Source: Stenotrophomonas maltophilia
GTDB taxonomy: Bacteria > Pseudomonadota > Gammaproteobacteria > Xanthomonadales > Xanthomonadaceae
NCBI RefSeq assembly: GCF_002205165.1
Contig: NZ_NIVS01000029.1
Location: forward strand, 1 to 64,000
Reading direction: 5' to 3'
DNA length: 64,000 bases
This document shows, piece after piece, positions 36,757 to 45,695 of the stretch. The position numbers and the translations under genes were made by a program. The notes beneath the pieces are model-generated. The model did no database searches and was not told the origin of the DNA. It saw only the letters and a program-made list of their open reading frames with translations. Position 1 is the stretch's first letter. Each line of letters opens with the position of its first letter.

Positions 36757-38892
36757 ATGACTGCCCTCCCGAACCGCTCCGCTACCGCCCCTGCCCTGTC
36801 CCTGCTCGCCGCCGCCCTGCTGGCCAGCCTTGCCACCACTGGCACCGCCCACGCCGCGCCCGCTGGCCAGGCCGTCACCCTCGACGCGGTGAACGTCACC
36901 GCCGCCGATGCCACCCAGGCCGCGCGCCGCGCGCTCGACCGGATCCCCGGTGCAGGCAACGTCGTTGATATGACCCAGGTCGGTCAGGGCCGCGTCGCCG
37001 GCACCGCCGATGTGCTGGCCTACCAGCCCGGCATCAGCGCGCAGAGCGCCGGCAATGAAGGCGTCAAGGTCTCCATCCGCGGCTCCGGCCTAAACCGTGC
37101 GCCGGGTGCGCATGCCTCCGGCCTGTCGGTCTCGCTGGATGGCCTGCCGCTGACCGGTCCGGGCGGCACACCGTACGAGCTGCTGGAGCCGCTGTGGCTG
37201 AGCCGGGTGGAGGTGCTGCGTGGCGCCAACGGATTCGAGCGCGGTGCGCTGGCCCTGGGCGGTGCGATCAACTACATCACCCGCAGCGGCCGCGACACGC
37301 CCGGGCTGGAGCTGCACTACGAAGGCGGTGCGCGCGGTTACCAGAAGCGCGGGATCAGCCTGGGCGGCGTGCACGATGCCGTCGACTACTTCCTCGCCTA
37401 CACCGACACAGAGTACGACGGCTATCAGCAGCACGCCGCCGGCAAGGGCAACGGTGCGGTGGCCAACATCGGCTGGCAGCTCACGCCGGACCTGGAGACG
37501 CGCTTCTTCCTGCGCTATCGCGAGACCGATCACGAAACCCCGGGGCGCCTGACCCGCGCGCAGATCCGCAACGACCCACGCGCGGCGAACCCGGCCAACC
37601 TGGCCATCGACTCGCGCCGCCCGCAGCCGGGCAGCACGTGGATCGGCAATACCACCACCTACACCATCGATGAAGATTCGTCGCTGCAGGCCGGCCTCGT
37701 CTACCACAAGTACCCGATGGACTTGAACGAGAGCCTGTACCGCCAGCAGCTGGACTACGCCAACCTCAACGGCACGCTGGACTACCGCCGCCGGCACGCG
37801 CTGTTCGGGCACGACAGCGTGACCACGCTCGGCCTGCGTGTGACCCACGATCTGGACGCGAACGTGCGCGAGACGCTGCGCTTTTCCAGCAACGGATACG
37901 CGGCCGGCACGCACACCCGTGACTTTGAGCATTACGGCACCGACAGCGTGCTGCACCTCGGCAATGATCTGGCGCTGAGCGACACGCTGCGCCTGCAGAC
38001 CGGCATGGCGTTGATCCACACCCGCCGCGATGTGCAGGTCACCTGGCCGGCCACGCCGGAACGGCTGTCCGAGCGCCAATGGGACTATGCACCGCGGCTG
38101 GGCTTCACCTGGCAGCAGACACCGCAGACGCAGTGGTTCGGCAACCTGAGCCGCTCGGTGGAGCCGGCGCACCCGTGGTCGATGATCTGGGGTTCCAACC
38201 AGTACTTCGCCGCCGGCAACGGCGCCTCGACCGGCCGCCAGCGCGCGCCGGTGCAGCTGGACAACCAGACCGCGACCACGCTGGAAATGGGTGCGCGCGG
38301 CGACAGCGCGCTCGGCCGCTGGGAGCTGACCGGCTATTACGCGCGCCTCAACCACGAACTGCTCACCGTGGAAGTGCGGCCGGTGCCGAACCTGTTCATT
38401 GCCGAATCCAACGCCAGCCCGACCGTGCACCGCGGCATCGAAGCCGGCCTGGACAGTGCACTGTGGCAGGGTGTCGGCGGGCGGCTGTCATTGCGCCAGG
38501 CGTACACCTTCAGCGACTTCCGCTACCGCGATGATGTGCGCTTCGGCAGCAACCGCCTGCCCGGCCTGCCGCGCCACTACTACCAGGCCGAACTGCGCTA
38601 CGACCACCCGGCTGGCTTCTACGCCGGGCTGAACACCGAGTACGCGTCGAAGATGTTCGTGGACTACGCCAACAGCTACAGCGCCGAGAGCCACGTGATC
38701 TTCGGCACCCGCGTCGGCTACGACGCCCCCGGCGGCCGCTGGCAGGCCTGGGCCGAGCTGCGCAACCTGACCGACCGCCACTATGCCGCCACGGTCACGC
38801 CGGGCTACGACGATGCGGGCAATGATGTCGCGCGTTCGACGCCCGGTGATGGGCGCGGGGTGTATGCCGGGGTGCGTTGGCGCTTTGACTGA
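36757..38892 (+). CDS. TonB-dependent outer-membrane receptor
   Basis: 711 residues. A signal peptide (about 1-33, ending AHA-APA) is followed by a short N-terminal box and the plug domain (about 40-170: DVLAYQPGISAQSAGNEGVK, VSIRGSGLNRAPGAHASGLS, LSRVEVLRGANGFERGALA) and a 22-strand-type barrel ending in the aromatic VYAGVRWRFD. The final Phe/Asp end and the beta-barrel pattern mark an outer-membrane importer, probably for an iron-siderophore or similar ligand; the ligand is not identifiable. Two TonB-like proteins are encoded at 19-20 kb. No Fur box was recognised in the 120 bases before it. Length fits the family. Confidence 0.93.
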   Translation: MTALPNRSATAPALSLLAAALLASLATTGTAHAAPAGQAVTLDAVNVTAADATQAARRALDRIPGAGNVVDMTQVGQGRVAGTADVLAYQPGISAQSAGNEGVKVSIRGSGLNRAPGAHASGLSVSLDGLPLTGPGGTPYELLEPLWLSRVEVLRGANGFERGALALGGAINYITRSGRDTPGLELHYEGGARGYQKRGISLGGVHDAVDYFLAYTDTEYDGYQQHAAGKGNGAVANIGWQLTPDLETRFFLRYRETDHETPGRLTRAQIRNDPRAANPANLAIDSRRPQPGSTWIGNTTTYTIDEDSSLQAGLVYHKYPMDLNESLYRQQLDYANLNGTLDYRRRHALFGHDSVTTLGLRVTHDLDANVRETLRFSSNGYAAGTHTRDFEHYGTDSVLHLGNDLALSDTLRLQTGMALIHTRRDVQVTWPATPERLSERQWDYAPRLGFTWQQTPQTQWFGNLSRSVEPAHPWSMIWGSNQYFAAGNGASTGRQRAPVQLDNQTATTLEMGARGDSALGRWELTGYYARLNHELLTVEVRPVPNLFIAESNASPTVHRGIEAGLDSALWQGVGGRLSLRQAYTFSDFRYRDDVRFGSNRLPGLPRHYYQAELRYDHPAGFYAGLNTEYASKMFVDYANSYSAESHVIFGTRVGYDAPGGRWQAWAELRNLTDRHYAATVTPGYDDAGNDVARSTPGDGRGVYAGVRWRFD

Positions 38893-38914
38893 GGGCCGCG
38901 GACGGCGCGGTGCC

Positions 38915-39298
38915 TCACACCACCGCGCCGATCTGGAACATCGGCAGATACAGCCCGAACACCGTCACCAGCGCACCGCCCAGCATCGCCAGCACGCCCA
39001 GCAAGGCCGCCAGGTGCGGCCGATAGAGACCCCCCGGACCGCGCCGCCACTGCACCAGCACCAGCACCGGCGCGAACCAGATCCATCCATAGCCGTGGCT
39101 CAGCGCGCGCGTGATCCATGGCAACACCACGCCGAAGCTGGTGAATACCTCCTGGAACTGCGGGACCACGAACAGGCCAATGGCCGTCATCACGATCGCG
39201 GTGAGGCCACTGCTCAACAGGCCCACCGCCAGCAGCCCGTAGCCCCGGGAGGCCGCAGGACGCGCGGCACGTGCCGCTACCGCATAGGGATTGCTCAT
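38915..39298 (-). CDS. Small hypothetical membrane protein
   Basis: 127 residues with three to four hydrophobic segments (YGLLAVGLLSSGLTAIVMTA, FTSFGVVLPWITRALS, LAALLGVLAMLGGALVTVFG). It follows the SGNH hydrolase gene with only 2 bases between stop and start, so they are in one leftward unit. I recognise no specific family. The N-terminal AVAARAARPAASRG is basic, which suggests the N-terminus is cytoplasmic. It ends 23 bases from the convergent receptor gene. Confidence 0.75.
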   Translation of the reverse strand: MSNPYAVAARAARPAASRGYGLLAVGLLSSGLTAIVMTAIGLFVVPQFQEVFTSFGVVLPWITRALSHGYGWIWFAPVLVLVQWRRGPGGLYRPHLAALLGVLAMLGGALVTVFGLYLPMFQIGAVV

Positions 39299-39300
39299 GG

Positions 39301-40084
39301 TCAGCGCGCCTGCGCCCGGGCGATGGCCGCCTCAGCCAACGGCACCATCTTCGCGTAGCCGGCCGGGGTGGGATGCACGCCGTCGGCGGCCAGGTCCGGG
39401 TCAAGGCCCCCGTCTTTGTTGGTCATGGCGGTGTGGTAATCCAGATAAACCAGTCCCTGCTGCTCCGCATAGGCACGCAATGCCCGGTTGAGCGCCGTCA
39501 CCTTGCCGGCGGGCTGCACGCCGGGTTGCCACGGGTAATCGCTGACCGGCAGCACCGAGGCCAGCACGATGCGGATGTTGTGGGCCTGTGCCAGTTCCAC
39601 CATCGCGTGCAGGTTGTCCTCGATCATCGCCTGCGTGGTGGGTCCGGTGTTGCCGGCGATATCGTTGGTGCCGGCCAGGATCACCACCACGGCCGGCTTC
39701 AACGCAATGACATCCTGCTGGAAACGTACCAGCATCTGCGCCGTGGTCTGCCCGGAGATGCCGCGGTTGACGTAGGGCTCGCCGGGGAAGAAACCGGCGC
39801 TGCCGGTGGGCCCCCACCCTTCGGTGATGGAGTCACCGTAGAACACCACGCGCTTCGTCCCGGGCGCGACGGGCGCCAGCGCGGCGTTCTCGGCGCGGTA
39901 GCGCTGCAGCTGCGGCCAGTCGAGCAGGCGCTGCTGCATCTGCGTGATCTGCGCGGGTCGCCTTGTCGGCGGGCACCTGATACAGCGGGTTGGTCGCAGG
40001 CGACTCCTGTGCGTGTGCATTCGGCTGCAGGGCGCACGCAGCGAACGTCGCGGCAAGCACGGCGGAACGGATCAAGGCGGTCAA
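39301..40084 (-). pseudogene. Frameshifted SGNH/GDSL hydrolase
   Basis: Read leftward from about 40084 (TTG), one frame gives a signal peptide (LIRSAVLAATFAACALQPNA, then HAQ) and NPLYQVPADKATR. The next frame then carries the rest: ITQMQQRLLDWPQLQRYR, the GDS block VVFYGDSITEGWG, VNRGISGQT, ILAGTNDIAGN and the C-terminal DGVHPTPAGY. All SGNH blocks (Ser, Gly, Asn, Asp-x-x-His) are present, so the enzyme body is intact but separated from its signal peptide by one frame change at about 39,945-39,965, in a GC-rich run. It is either a real loss or a sequencing error. The intact protein would be a secreted or periplasmic esterase/lipase. Confidence 0.7.
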
Positions 40085-40118
40085 AGCGCGGTACTCCGGT
40101 TGCGGCACCCCGACAGTC

Positions 40119-40694
40119 TCAGCGATCGGCGACCAGGGATTCAAGCTGCGCTGCGACGCGGTCGAAGGGGCCGATGTCGCGCGTCGCGCGGCTCATCGCC
40201 ACGGCACCTTCGATGCTGGCGATGATCATGGTGGCAATGCCTCTGGCCTGCTCGGGCAGACGGCCGCCGCGGGTCAACGCCTCCGTCAGCCGCGCCTCCC
40301 AGCGCGCGAAGACATCGGCCGCCGCTCGCTGCGCATCATCGGGGGCATCGTCGATCGGTTCTTCCACTGCTGCGGCAAGCACCGGGCAACCCACATGGAA
40401 GTCCGAGCGGATCAGGCGCTCGCGCCACGCCGCCAGAAACAAGGACAGCCCGTCGGGCGCGGTGCCCTGCAGGCAGGTATCAAGCAACGCATCCACCTTG
40501 GCGCCCGCCAGGGTCGTGGCCTCGGCCAGCACCTGCTGCTTGCCACCCGGAAAGTGGTGGTACGTCGAACCGAACGGCGCCTGCGCACGCTTGGCCACTT
40601 CGCGCACGCTGGAGGCATTGAGGCCATAGGTAGCCAACATTTCCGCTGCCGCAGCGACCACGCGTTGCGGGGCATCGGAAGGGCGTGCACTCAT
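40119..40694 (-). CDS. TetR-family transcriptional regulator
   Basis: 191 residues from the ATG at 40694, chosen because AAGGAG lies 8 bases upstream. The N-terminal helix-turn-helix (about 8-55: RVVAAAAEMLATYGLNASSV, REVAKRAQAPFGSTYHHFPG) is typical. The C-terminal ligand domain (about 80-190: CPVLAAAVEEPIDDAPDD) resembles the TetR subfamily with a C-terminal domain like that of LmrA/YxaF regulators. It is divergent from the thioesterase gene at 40776, with operator-like repeats between them, so it probably represses that gene and itself. Confidence 0.92.
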   Translation of the reverse strand: MSARPSDAPQRVVAAAAEMLATYGLNASSVREVAKRAQAPFGSTYHHFPGGKQQVLAEATTLAGAKVDALLDTCLQGTAPDGLSLFLAAWRERLIRSDFHVGCPVLAAAVEEPIDDAPDDAQRAAADVFARWEARLTEALTRGGRLPEQARGIATMIIASIEGAVAMSRATRDIGPFDRVAAQLESLVADR

Positions 40695-40711
40695 GGCCGG
40701 ACTCCTTGCTA

Positions 40712-40758
40712 AGACAGATGTCATAGATTAGCGTATTTGCATTATGACAACTGTTATA
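40712..40758. promoter_or_regulatory. Two TetR operator-like sites
   Basis: AGACAGATGTCATAG (40712-40726) and, in inverted orientation, ATAACAGTTGTCATAA (reverse of 40742-40757) share the core ACAG-N-TGTCATA. Each is itself an imperfect palindrome. They lie in an AT-rich stretch between the divergent TetR and thioesterase starts, the place expected for a repressor that controls both. Confidence 0.55.
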
Positions 40759-40775
40759 GATGAGCGCCCCTGCCC

Positions 40776-41315
40776 ATGAATCTCTGGTTCCGCCTCCTGA
40801 TCCTGCTGCTGTCCTCGCCCTTCCGCTCCAGGCTGACCGCCCCGCTGGCGGTGTCGCGACTGAACTTCCGGGTGCTGCCCAATGACATCGACAGCAATCT
40901 GCACATGACCAATGGTCGCTACTGGACGATCTTCGATCTGGGCCGGCTGGATCTGGTGTTCCGGATGGGCCTGGGCCGGGTGGCGTGGCGCTCCAAGTGG
41001 GCCCCGATCGTCAGCGGGGGCAGCATCCAGTTCCGGCGCGAGCTCAAGCCGTTCCAGCGCTTCGTGCTGGAAACGCGGCTGGCCGGCTGGGTCGGCACGC
41101 GCATCATCATGGAGCAGCGGGTGCTCGTCGGCGACGAGGAAAAGGTCGCCACGCGTGCCCTGCTGATCACCGGCATCTACGATCGTCGGCACCGCCGGTT
41201 CGTTTCCACCGATCAGATGATGGAGGCCATAGGCGCGCCCATCGTGCCTTCGCCGGAACTGAGCAAGGCCGCGCAGGCGTTGCTGGCGGCGGAAGTGGCG
41301 ATGAAGGAGGACTGA
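40776..41315 (+). CDS. Thioesterase-family protein (4HBT/THEM6-like)
   Basis: 179 residues. After a hydrophobic N-terminus (MNLWFRLLILLLSSPF), the body has the hot-dog pattern: RVLPNDIDSNLHMTNGRYWT, the DxxxH-M-NG acyl-CoA thioesterase signature, with the following helix FDLGRLDLVFRMGL. Such proteins hydrolyse acyl-CoA or act on fatty-acid derivatives. The neighbouring TetR gene suggests induction by a lipid or fatty-acid-like ligand. The membrane-like start may be a real anchor as in the mammalian THEM6. A HAD phosphatase gene follows convergently, 32 bases away. Confidence 0.85.
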   Translation: MNLWFRLLILLLSSPFRSRLTAPLAVSRLNFRVLPNDIDSNLHMTNGRYWTIFDLGRLDLVFRMGLGRVAWRSKWAPIVSGGSIQFRRELKPFQRFVLETRLAGWVGTRIIMEQRVLVGDEEKVATRALLITGIYDRRHRRFVSTDQMMEAIGAPIVPSPELSKAAQALLAAEVAMKED

Positions 41316-41347
41316 GGCCCGCGCTGGTCGCGCAGTGACGGGAGCGC

Positions 41348-42019
41348 TCAGGCGTTGCGCCAGGGGAGGATCTGCGCCTTGGTCATCATCGTCTGTTCGA
41401 TCAGGCGCAGGCATTTCTCCCCCGGGCTGACCAGATACCACTGCTCACTGTTGCGCAGCAGCGGCAGATCGGCGCGATGATCGGTATAGGCCATGCGCCA
41501 CGGCGGCGGATAACCGCGTTCGGTCAGCATCGGAATCTTGTTCTCGCCAAGACAATGGCGCTCGCTGACCCACCCGCCCAGAAACGGCCGCAATGTCGAG
41601 GCGACCAGCGGCACGTCCTGCAGCCCTTCGCGTTCAAGCAGCGCGCGTGCCAGGGGCTCCCAACAGCCGGTGGCGATGACGACCTGGTCGCCCTGGGCGA
41701 GATGATGGCGCAGGCGCTCCACGCCAGGCGCCAGGAACACCGGCTCCGGTCCGCCGAACACCTCATCGGCGTGCGCAACCGCCAGGGCAACCAGCACATC
41801 ACGGCGGCGCCCGAACGTGGCCATCCAGACCGCGAAGCGCACCGGCCGCCGCCGCGTGCGCGGCAGTGCCCAGAGCGGCACCAGCACGGGCAGTGCCAGC
41901 AGCACCCCGGCGATCCGCCATGGCTGGCGTCGCAACAGCGTTTTGAAGAACCGGCTGGCGGTCTCCCAGCGGGTCAGCGTCAGATCGAAATCAAAGACCA
42001 CCACAGTTCGTTCGGACAT
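41348..42019 (-). CDS. HAD-superfamily phosphatase (PgpC-like)
   Basis: 223 residues from ATG 42019, with GGAG 9 bases upstream. The HAD motifs are visible: motif I DFDLTLT (about 10-16), motif II IATGCWEP (about 117-124), and a late DHRADLP that serves as the metal-binding Asp motif. A hydrophobic stretch (about 40-55: AGVLLALPVLVPLWALP) would place it near the membrane, as in PgpC, which dephosphorylates phosphatidylglycerophosphate in phospholipid synthesis. That substrate is inferred; other HAD phosphatases of this size act on serine phosphate or lipids. Confidence 0.82.
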   Translation of the reverse strand: MSERTVVVFDFDLTLTRWETASRFFKTLLRRQPWRIAGVLLALPVLVPLWALPRTRRRPVRFAVWMATFGRRRDVLVALAVAHADEVFGGPEPVFLAPGVERLRHHLAQGDQVVIATGCWEPLARALLEREGLQDVPLVASTLRPFLGGWVSERHCLGENKIPMLTERGYPPPWRMAYTDHRADLPLLRNSEQWYLVSPGEKCLRLIEQTMMTKAQILPWRNA

Positions 42020-42033
42020 CCGTGTCACTCCGT

Positions 42034-42372
42034 TCAGAAGACGCCCTGCACCTGCAGGTTGCCATCATCGGTGGGCGTCAGTACCAGCCCGTAAGCCTCG
42101 CTCCTGCGGCTGAATCCTACCGAGCAGATCGCGTCCCAGCCTTGCCCGCAATCCACCTCGGGATGCGCGGCGAACACGGGATCGCCGTCGTTGTCCGGTG
42201 CGGAAGCGACCCAGCCGGCCTTCATGAGCAGCGCCTTGGCCTGCGCGTACGGCATGCCGACGGTGATGCCGATGGCGGTCCACGACGGTGGCAACTGGGG
42301 CGTTTCCGCCGCGTGGACGTGGCCAGCAGACAAGAGCAGCAACAACGCCAGGAACACGGATTTCATCGGCAT
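42034..42372 (-). CDS. Small exported hypothetical protein
   Basis: 112 residues from the ATG at 42372 (MPMKSVFLALLLLLSAGHVH, cleavage near AHA/VHA-AE). The mature part contains two cysteines (EVDCGQGWDAICSVGF) and GITVGMPYAQAKALLMKAGW, a helix typical of small beta-lactamase-inhibitor-like (BLIP/BamE-like) folds; that is only a suggestion. It lies between the HAD phosphatase and a small membrane protein, all leftward. No family recognised. Confidence 0.7.
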   Translation of the reverse strand: MPMKSVFLALLLLLSAGHVHAAETPQLPPSWTAIGITVGMPYAQAKALLMKAGWVASAPDNDGDPVFAAHPEVDCGQGWDAICSVGFSRRSEAYGLVLTPTDDGNLQVQGVF

Positions 42373-42456
42373 CACATCAAGGGTGGGACTGCACAGCATA
42401 GAACGCGCGAGCGCCCACATGCTGGCAGTGGGATGGCGACTCTCACACGCCACGTC

Positions 42457-42903
42457 TCACCGGCCACCAGGAAGAAAACCCACCATCGCCACGACCAGGC
42501 AGACCAGCCCGCCGGCGAACGGCAGATACGTTGCCCACACCGGCGCCCCCTGGCCAACCGCGAAGGCGAGCAGCGCCTCCCGTACGCTTCGGCCGGTCAG
42601 GAACGGAATGATGACCAGCGCCAGCAGGGGCAGCAACGATGCGAGCCCGAAACCGATCAATACCGGACGATGATCGTTGCTGGCCAACCCGCCCAGCGGG
42701 TAAAGAGCCACGCCAGCCAACAACCCGACGAAGAGCAGGATGTTGGCGGTCCAGATCGTGGTGCGGTGGCGGCGCCGCAGCGCGGCCCGGGACCAGCCAC
42801 GGTAGTGCGCCTGCAGTCCCCTCGCCCAGTACACCACCAGCCACGTTGCGATCACGCCGCCCGTGACGCCGCCTACCGTCGGTCCCCAAGCGGGGATATC
42901 CAT
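42457..42903 (-). CDS. Hypothetical membrane protein
   Basis: 148 residues from ATG 42903, with AAGGA 8 bases upstream. It has about four membrane segments (GGVIATWLVVYWARGL, TIWTANILLFVGLLAGVALY, IGFGLASLLPLLALVIIPFL, ATYLPFAGGLVCLVVAMVGF). It has a basic cytoplasmic loop (GWSRAALRRRHR). I recognise no family. It precedes the small exported protein on the same strand, 84 bases away, and lies just after the terminator of the S9 peptidase gene. Confidence 0.75.
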   Translation of the reverse strand: MDIPAWGPTVGGVTGGVIATWLVVYWARGLQAHYRGWSRAALRRRHRTTIWTANILLFVGLLAGVALYPLGGLASNDHRPVLIGFGLASLLPLLALVIIPFLTGRSVREALLAFAVGQGAPVWATYLPFAGGLVCLVVAMVGFLPGGR

Positions 42904-42956
42904 GTTCACGTCCTTGTGCCTTTTTTGGCAGTGTAAGGCCGAGCCCGGTCGCGCAT

Positions 42957-42987
42957 GCAAAAACGGCCGCCCATGGGGGCGGCCGTT
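42957..42987 (-). terminator. Rho-independent terminator of the S9 peptidase gene
   Basis: Read leftward, AACGGCCGCCC (42987-42977) pairs with GGGCGGCCGTT (42972-42962) around a CCAT loop, followed by a T run (TTTTTG). It lies 53 bases after the peptidase stop. Confidence 0.88.
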
Positions 42988-43039
42988 GGTCTGATGCCAG
43001 GGGCTGCCGAATGACAGCCCGCGCTACTGACGTATCACC

Positions 43040-45511
43040 TCAGCGCTTGGCAGGCGGCGCATTCTTCACGTAGGTATCGAACCAATTGAGCATTTCCGAC
43101 ACCAGCTGCTCGTTGGATTCCAGGGCGGTGTACCAGTGCGGTTCGTGCGGCAGCATCACCAGGCGCGTGGTGCCGCCATTGCCGCGGATCGCCTGGAACA
43201 GCTTGCGCGACTGGAACGGCTCGGTGCCCGGGTTGGCATCATCCTCCCCGTGGACCAGCAGCAGCGGCAGCTTGATCTTGTCGGCGTAGAAGAACGGCGA
43301 CGCCTTGAGATACACGTCCTGCGCCTGCCACACCGAGCGGCGTTCGTTCTGGAACCCGAACGGGGTGAAGGTCTTGTTGTACGAGCCGCTGGTGGCGACG
43401 CCGGCCTTGAACAGATCGGTATGCGCGATCAGGTTGGCGGTCATCAGCCCACCATGGCTGTGACCGGTGACACCGATCCGGTTGCGGTCGACCACGCCCA
43501 GGTCCACCGCCTTGTCCACCGCGGCCTTGGCATCGGCTTCAAGCTGTTCCAGATACGTGTTGTAGGCGGTTTTCGGGTCACCGACGATCGGGAACGAGGC
43601 GTTGTCGATGATCGCGTAACCGGCCAGCAGCATCAGCCGGTACGGCGCCAGGCGGGTGAAGGTCTGCTGCGAACCGGATACCTGTCCTGCCTGCGCCGCG
43701 TTGGCGAAGTCGGCCGGGTAGGCGTACAGGATCGCCGGCACGCGCTGGCCCTCCTTGTAGCCCGGCGGGGTGTACAGGGTGAACGACAGGTCCACGCCGT
43801 CGGCACGCTTGTAGGTGACCAGGCGCTTCTGGATCTGGCGCACTTCCGGCGTCGGATCCACCAGGTGGGTCAACGCGGCCGGCTTGGAAACGACCTGCGC
43901 TTCGCCCGGCTTGGCGTCGGCGACGTCCTCACCAAGCAGGCGCACGAACGCATTCGGCGCATCGGTCACCGACTGGTGCCACGTGAGGAGGTGGCCTGGG
44001 ATGGCGCTGAAGCCTATGAACTGCTCGTAGGCATCGGCATCGCTGCGGAAAAGACGCTCCGTCTTCAAGCTGCGGAGGCTGAGCGCATCCAGGAAGGGAC
44101 GATCACCCTGCGGCGACGCCCCCTGCCCGCGCAGGAAGACCGTGTTGCCTTCCTGACGCACCACGTAGGCGCCGTTGGGCAGGCGCTGGTACACGAAGTT
44201 GCCCGGATCCTCGTACAGCTCATCGCTGGAGAGATCCCACAACAGGCGGCCTTCCTGCCTGGGGTTGTCGACGTTGACGATGCGGGTCTGGCGCCAGTGG
44301 CGGTTTTCGTCGTTCTCATCGAGGAAGGCAACGTCCGGCTGCGCGGTCCAGGCCAGCCCTTCGAAGCGCTGCGCGGTACGGGCGATCTCGGTGGGCTTGG
44401 CGGTGAACGGGGCTTTGAGCATCAGCACGCGATCGCGGTGCGGAACGGTGACTTTCCAGTCGCCCTTGTCCAGGGCTTCGGCATAAACCAGCGTGGCTGG
44501 ATCGGTGGCGCGCCAATCGAAATCGCGCGGACCCTCCGGCACGCCATGCACCGGCACGCGGTCGGCCAGCGGCAGGCTGGCGATCGGCGTGCTGCGGCCG
44601 CTGGCGATATCCAGCACGGCCACATCATTGGCGAAACGCTGGTAGGTCACTGCATGCGAGAACGGTGCCTTGAGTGTTCTGGTCAGCACATGCACGCCAT
44701 CCGGGGCGGCCCCGATGCTGTCCAGCAGCGCCGGGGCACCGACGGTGCGCACGGTGTTGGAGGCGGTATCCACCACCGCCAGCTGCGACTGGCCGTAATA
44801 GGCGAACAGCGCTTCATCGTAGGCACTGGTCAGCGTATCGCGGGCTTCGTAGGTGCTGCTTTCGCCGGCCGTGCCCAGCGACTCCTGGATGTCCGGGCCG
44901 ATCGCGCCCTCGGCGCTCGGCGCCGGCCCCTGCTGTGCCGGTACCAGCTTGACCAGCAGCTGTTGGCTGCCGCCCAGCCACTGCACGGTGCTGCCGAAGA
45001 TGGGATTGAGCGCCACGTTGGGCACCTGGCGGACCTTGCCGGTCGCTGCATCGCCGATCCACAGCTGCACGCTGTCATCGACCACGTTCTGGAACGCGAA
45101 GCGCTGGCCGTCGGCCGACCACTGCGCCATGCCGGCGCACCCGCTGGGCAGGGCCACCTTGGTGGAACGGCCGCTGGCGGTATCGACGACGGTGAAGTCG
45201 CCCACGCACGGCGGAATGCCGTAGCCACCGGGGGTGTCGTGGCGGCTGCGGTTCTTCGGCTCCAGGCGCACACCGGCCAGCTTCATATAGGGCTGGGCGA
45301 CGCGGGTGATCGACGGATAGGTCTGCGTGGTGGTCAGCAGCAGGCGCTGGCCGGTCGGGTCGACACTGGGTGTCGGCGGCGGCGGTGCCTTGAGCACTTT
45401 GAGCAGGCTCTGCGGCGGCGTGGCGTAGCCGGCAAAGGCCGGTGCGGCAAACAGCAGGCCGAGGGTGGCAACGGCAACGGCCGCGGCCAGCGAGGTACGA
45501 CGAATCAGCAT
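43040..45511 (-). CDS. Exported S9-family prolyl oligopeptidase-like peptidase
   Basis: 823 residues with a signal peptide (about 1-27). The N-terminal part (about 45-560) is a beta-propeller with WD-like repeats; the C-terminal alpha/beta hydrolase (about 565-823) has the nucleophile GHSHGG (Ser near 686), the acid in HGEDDANPG (near 758) and the His in LPHEPHWY (near 790), all in order. Among S9 peptidases the organisation matches glutamyl endopeptidase-like proteins (S9D type) of chloroplasts and proteobacteria. It probably degrades peptides in the periplasm. AAGGGGAT lies 5 bases before the ATG. Confidence 0.9.
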   Translation of the reverse strand: MLIRRTSLAAAVAVATLGLLFAAPAFAGYATPPQSLLKVLKAPPPPTPSVDPTGQRLLLTTTQTYPSITRVAQPYMKLAGVRLEPKNRSRHDTPGGYGIPPCVGDFTVVDTASGRSTKVALPSGCAGMAQWSADGQRFAFQNVVDDSVQLWIGDAATGKVRQVPNVALNPIFGSTVQWLGGSQQLLVKLVPAQQGPAPSAEGAIGPDIQESLGTAGESSTYEARDTLTSAYDEALFAYYGQSQLAVVDTASNTVRTVGAPALLDSIGAAPDGVHVLTRTLKAPFSHAVTYQRFANDVAVLDIASGRSTPIASLPLADRVPVHGVPEGPRDFDWRATDPATLVYAEALDKGDWKVTVPHRDRVLMLKAPFTAKPTEIARTAQRFEGLAWTAQPDVAFLDENDENRHWRQTRIVNVDNPRQEGRLLWDLSSDELYEDPGNFVYQRLPNGAYVVRQEGNTVFLRGQGASPQGDRPFLDALSLRSLKTERLFRSDADAYEQFIGFSAIPGHLLTWHQSVTDAPNAFVRLLGEDVADAKPGEAQVVSKPAALTHLVDPTPEVRQIQKRLVTYKRADGVDLSFTLYTPPGYKEGQRVPAILYAYPADFANAAQAGQVSGSQQTFTRLAPYRLMLLAGYAIIDNASFPIVGDPKTAYNTYLEQLEADAKAAVDKAVDLGVVDRNRIGVTGHSHGGLMTANLIAHTDLFKAGVATSGSYNKTFTPFGFQNERRSVWQAQDVYLKASPFFYADKIKLPLLLVHGEDDANPGTEPFQSRKLFQAIRGNGGTTRLVMLPHEPHWYTALESNEQLVSEMLNWFDTYVKNAPPAKR

Positions 45512-45695
45512 CCTTATCCCCTTGCAGTGTCAACGAGTGCCCGCAAAGGGGCATGACCGGAATCTAGCACCGCCGGGACCGGCGCGAATGGGCCGGAAGG
45601 GCCAACCGCCCGACACTGCAAAGCGAGGCCCTCCACCGTGCCGGGTAGCGCCCCCTTACGCATCACGCCCGCCCTTGGCCCGGCTAGAATGCCCC

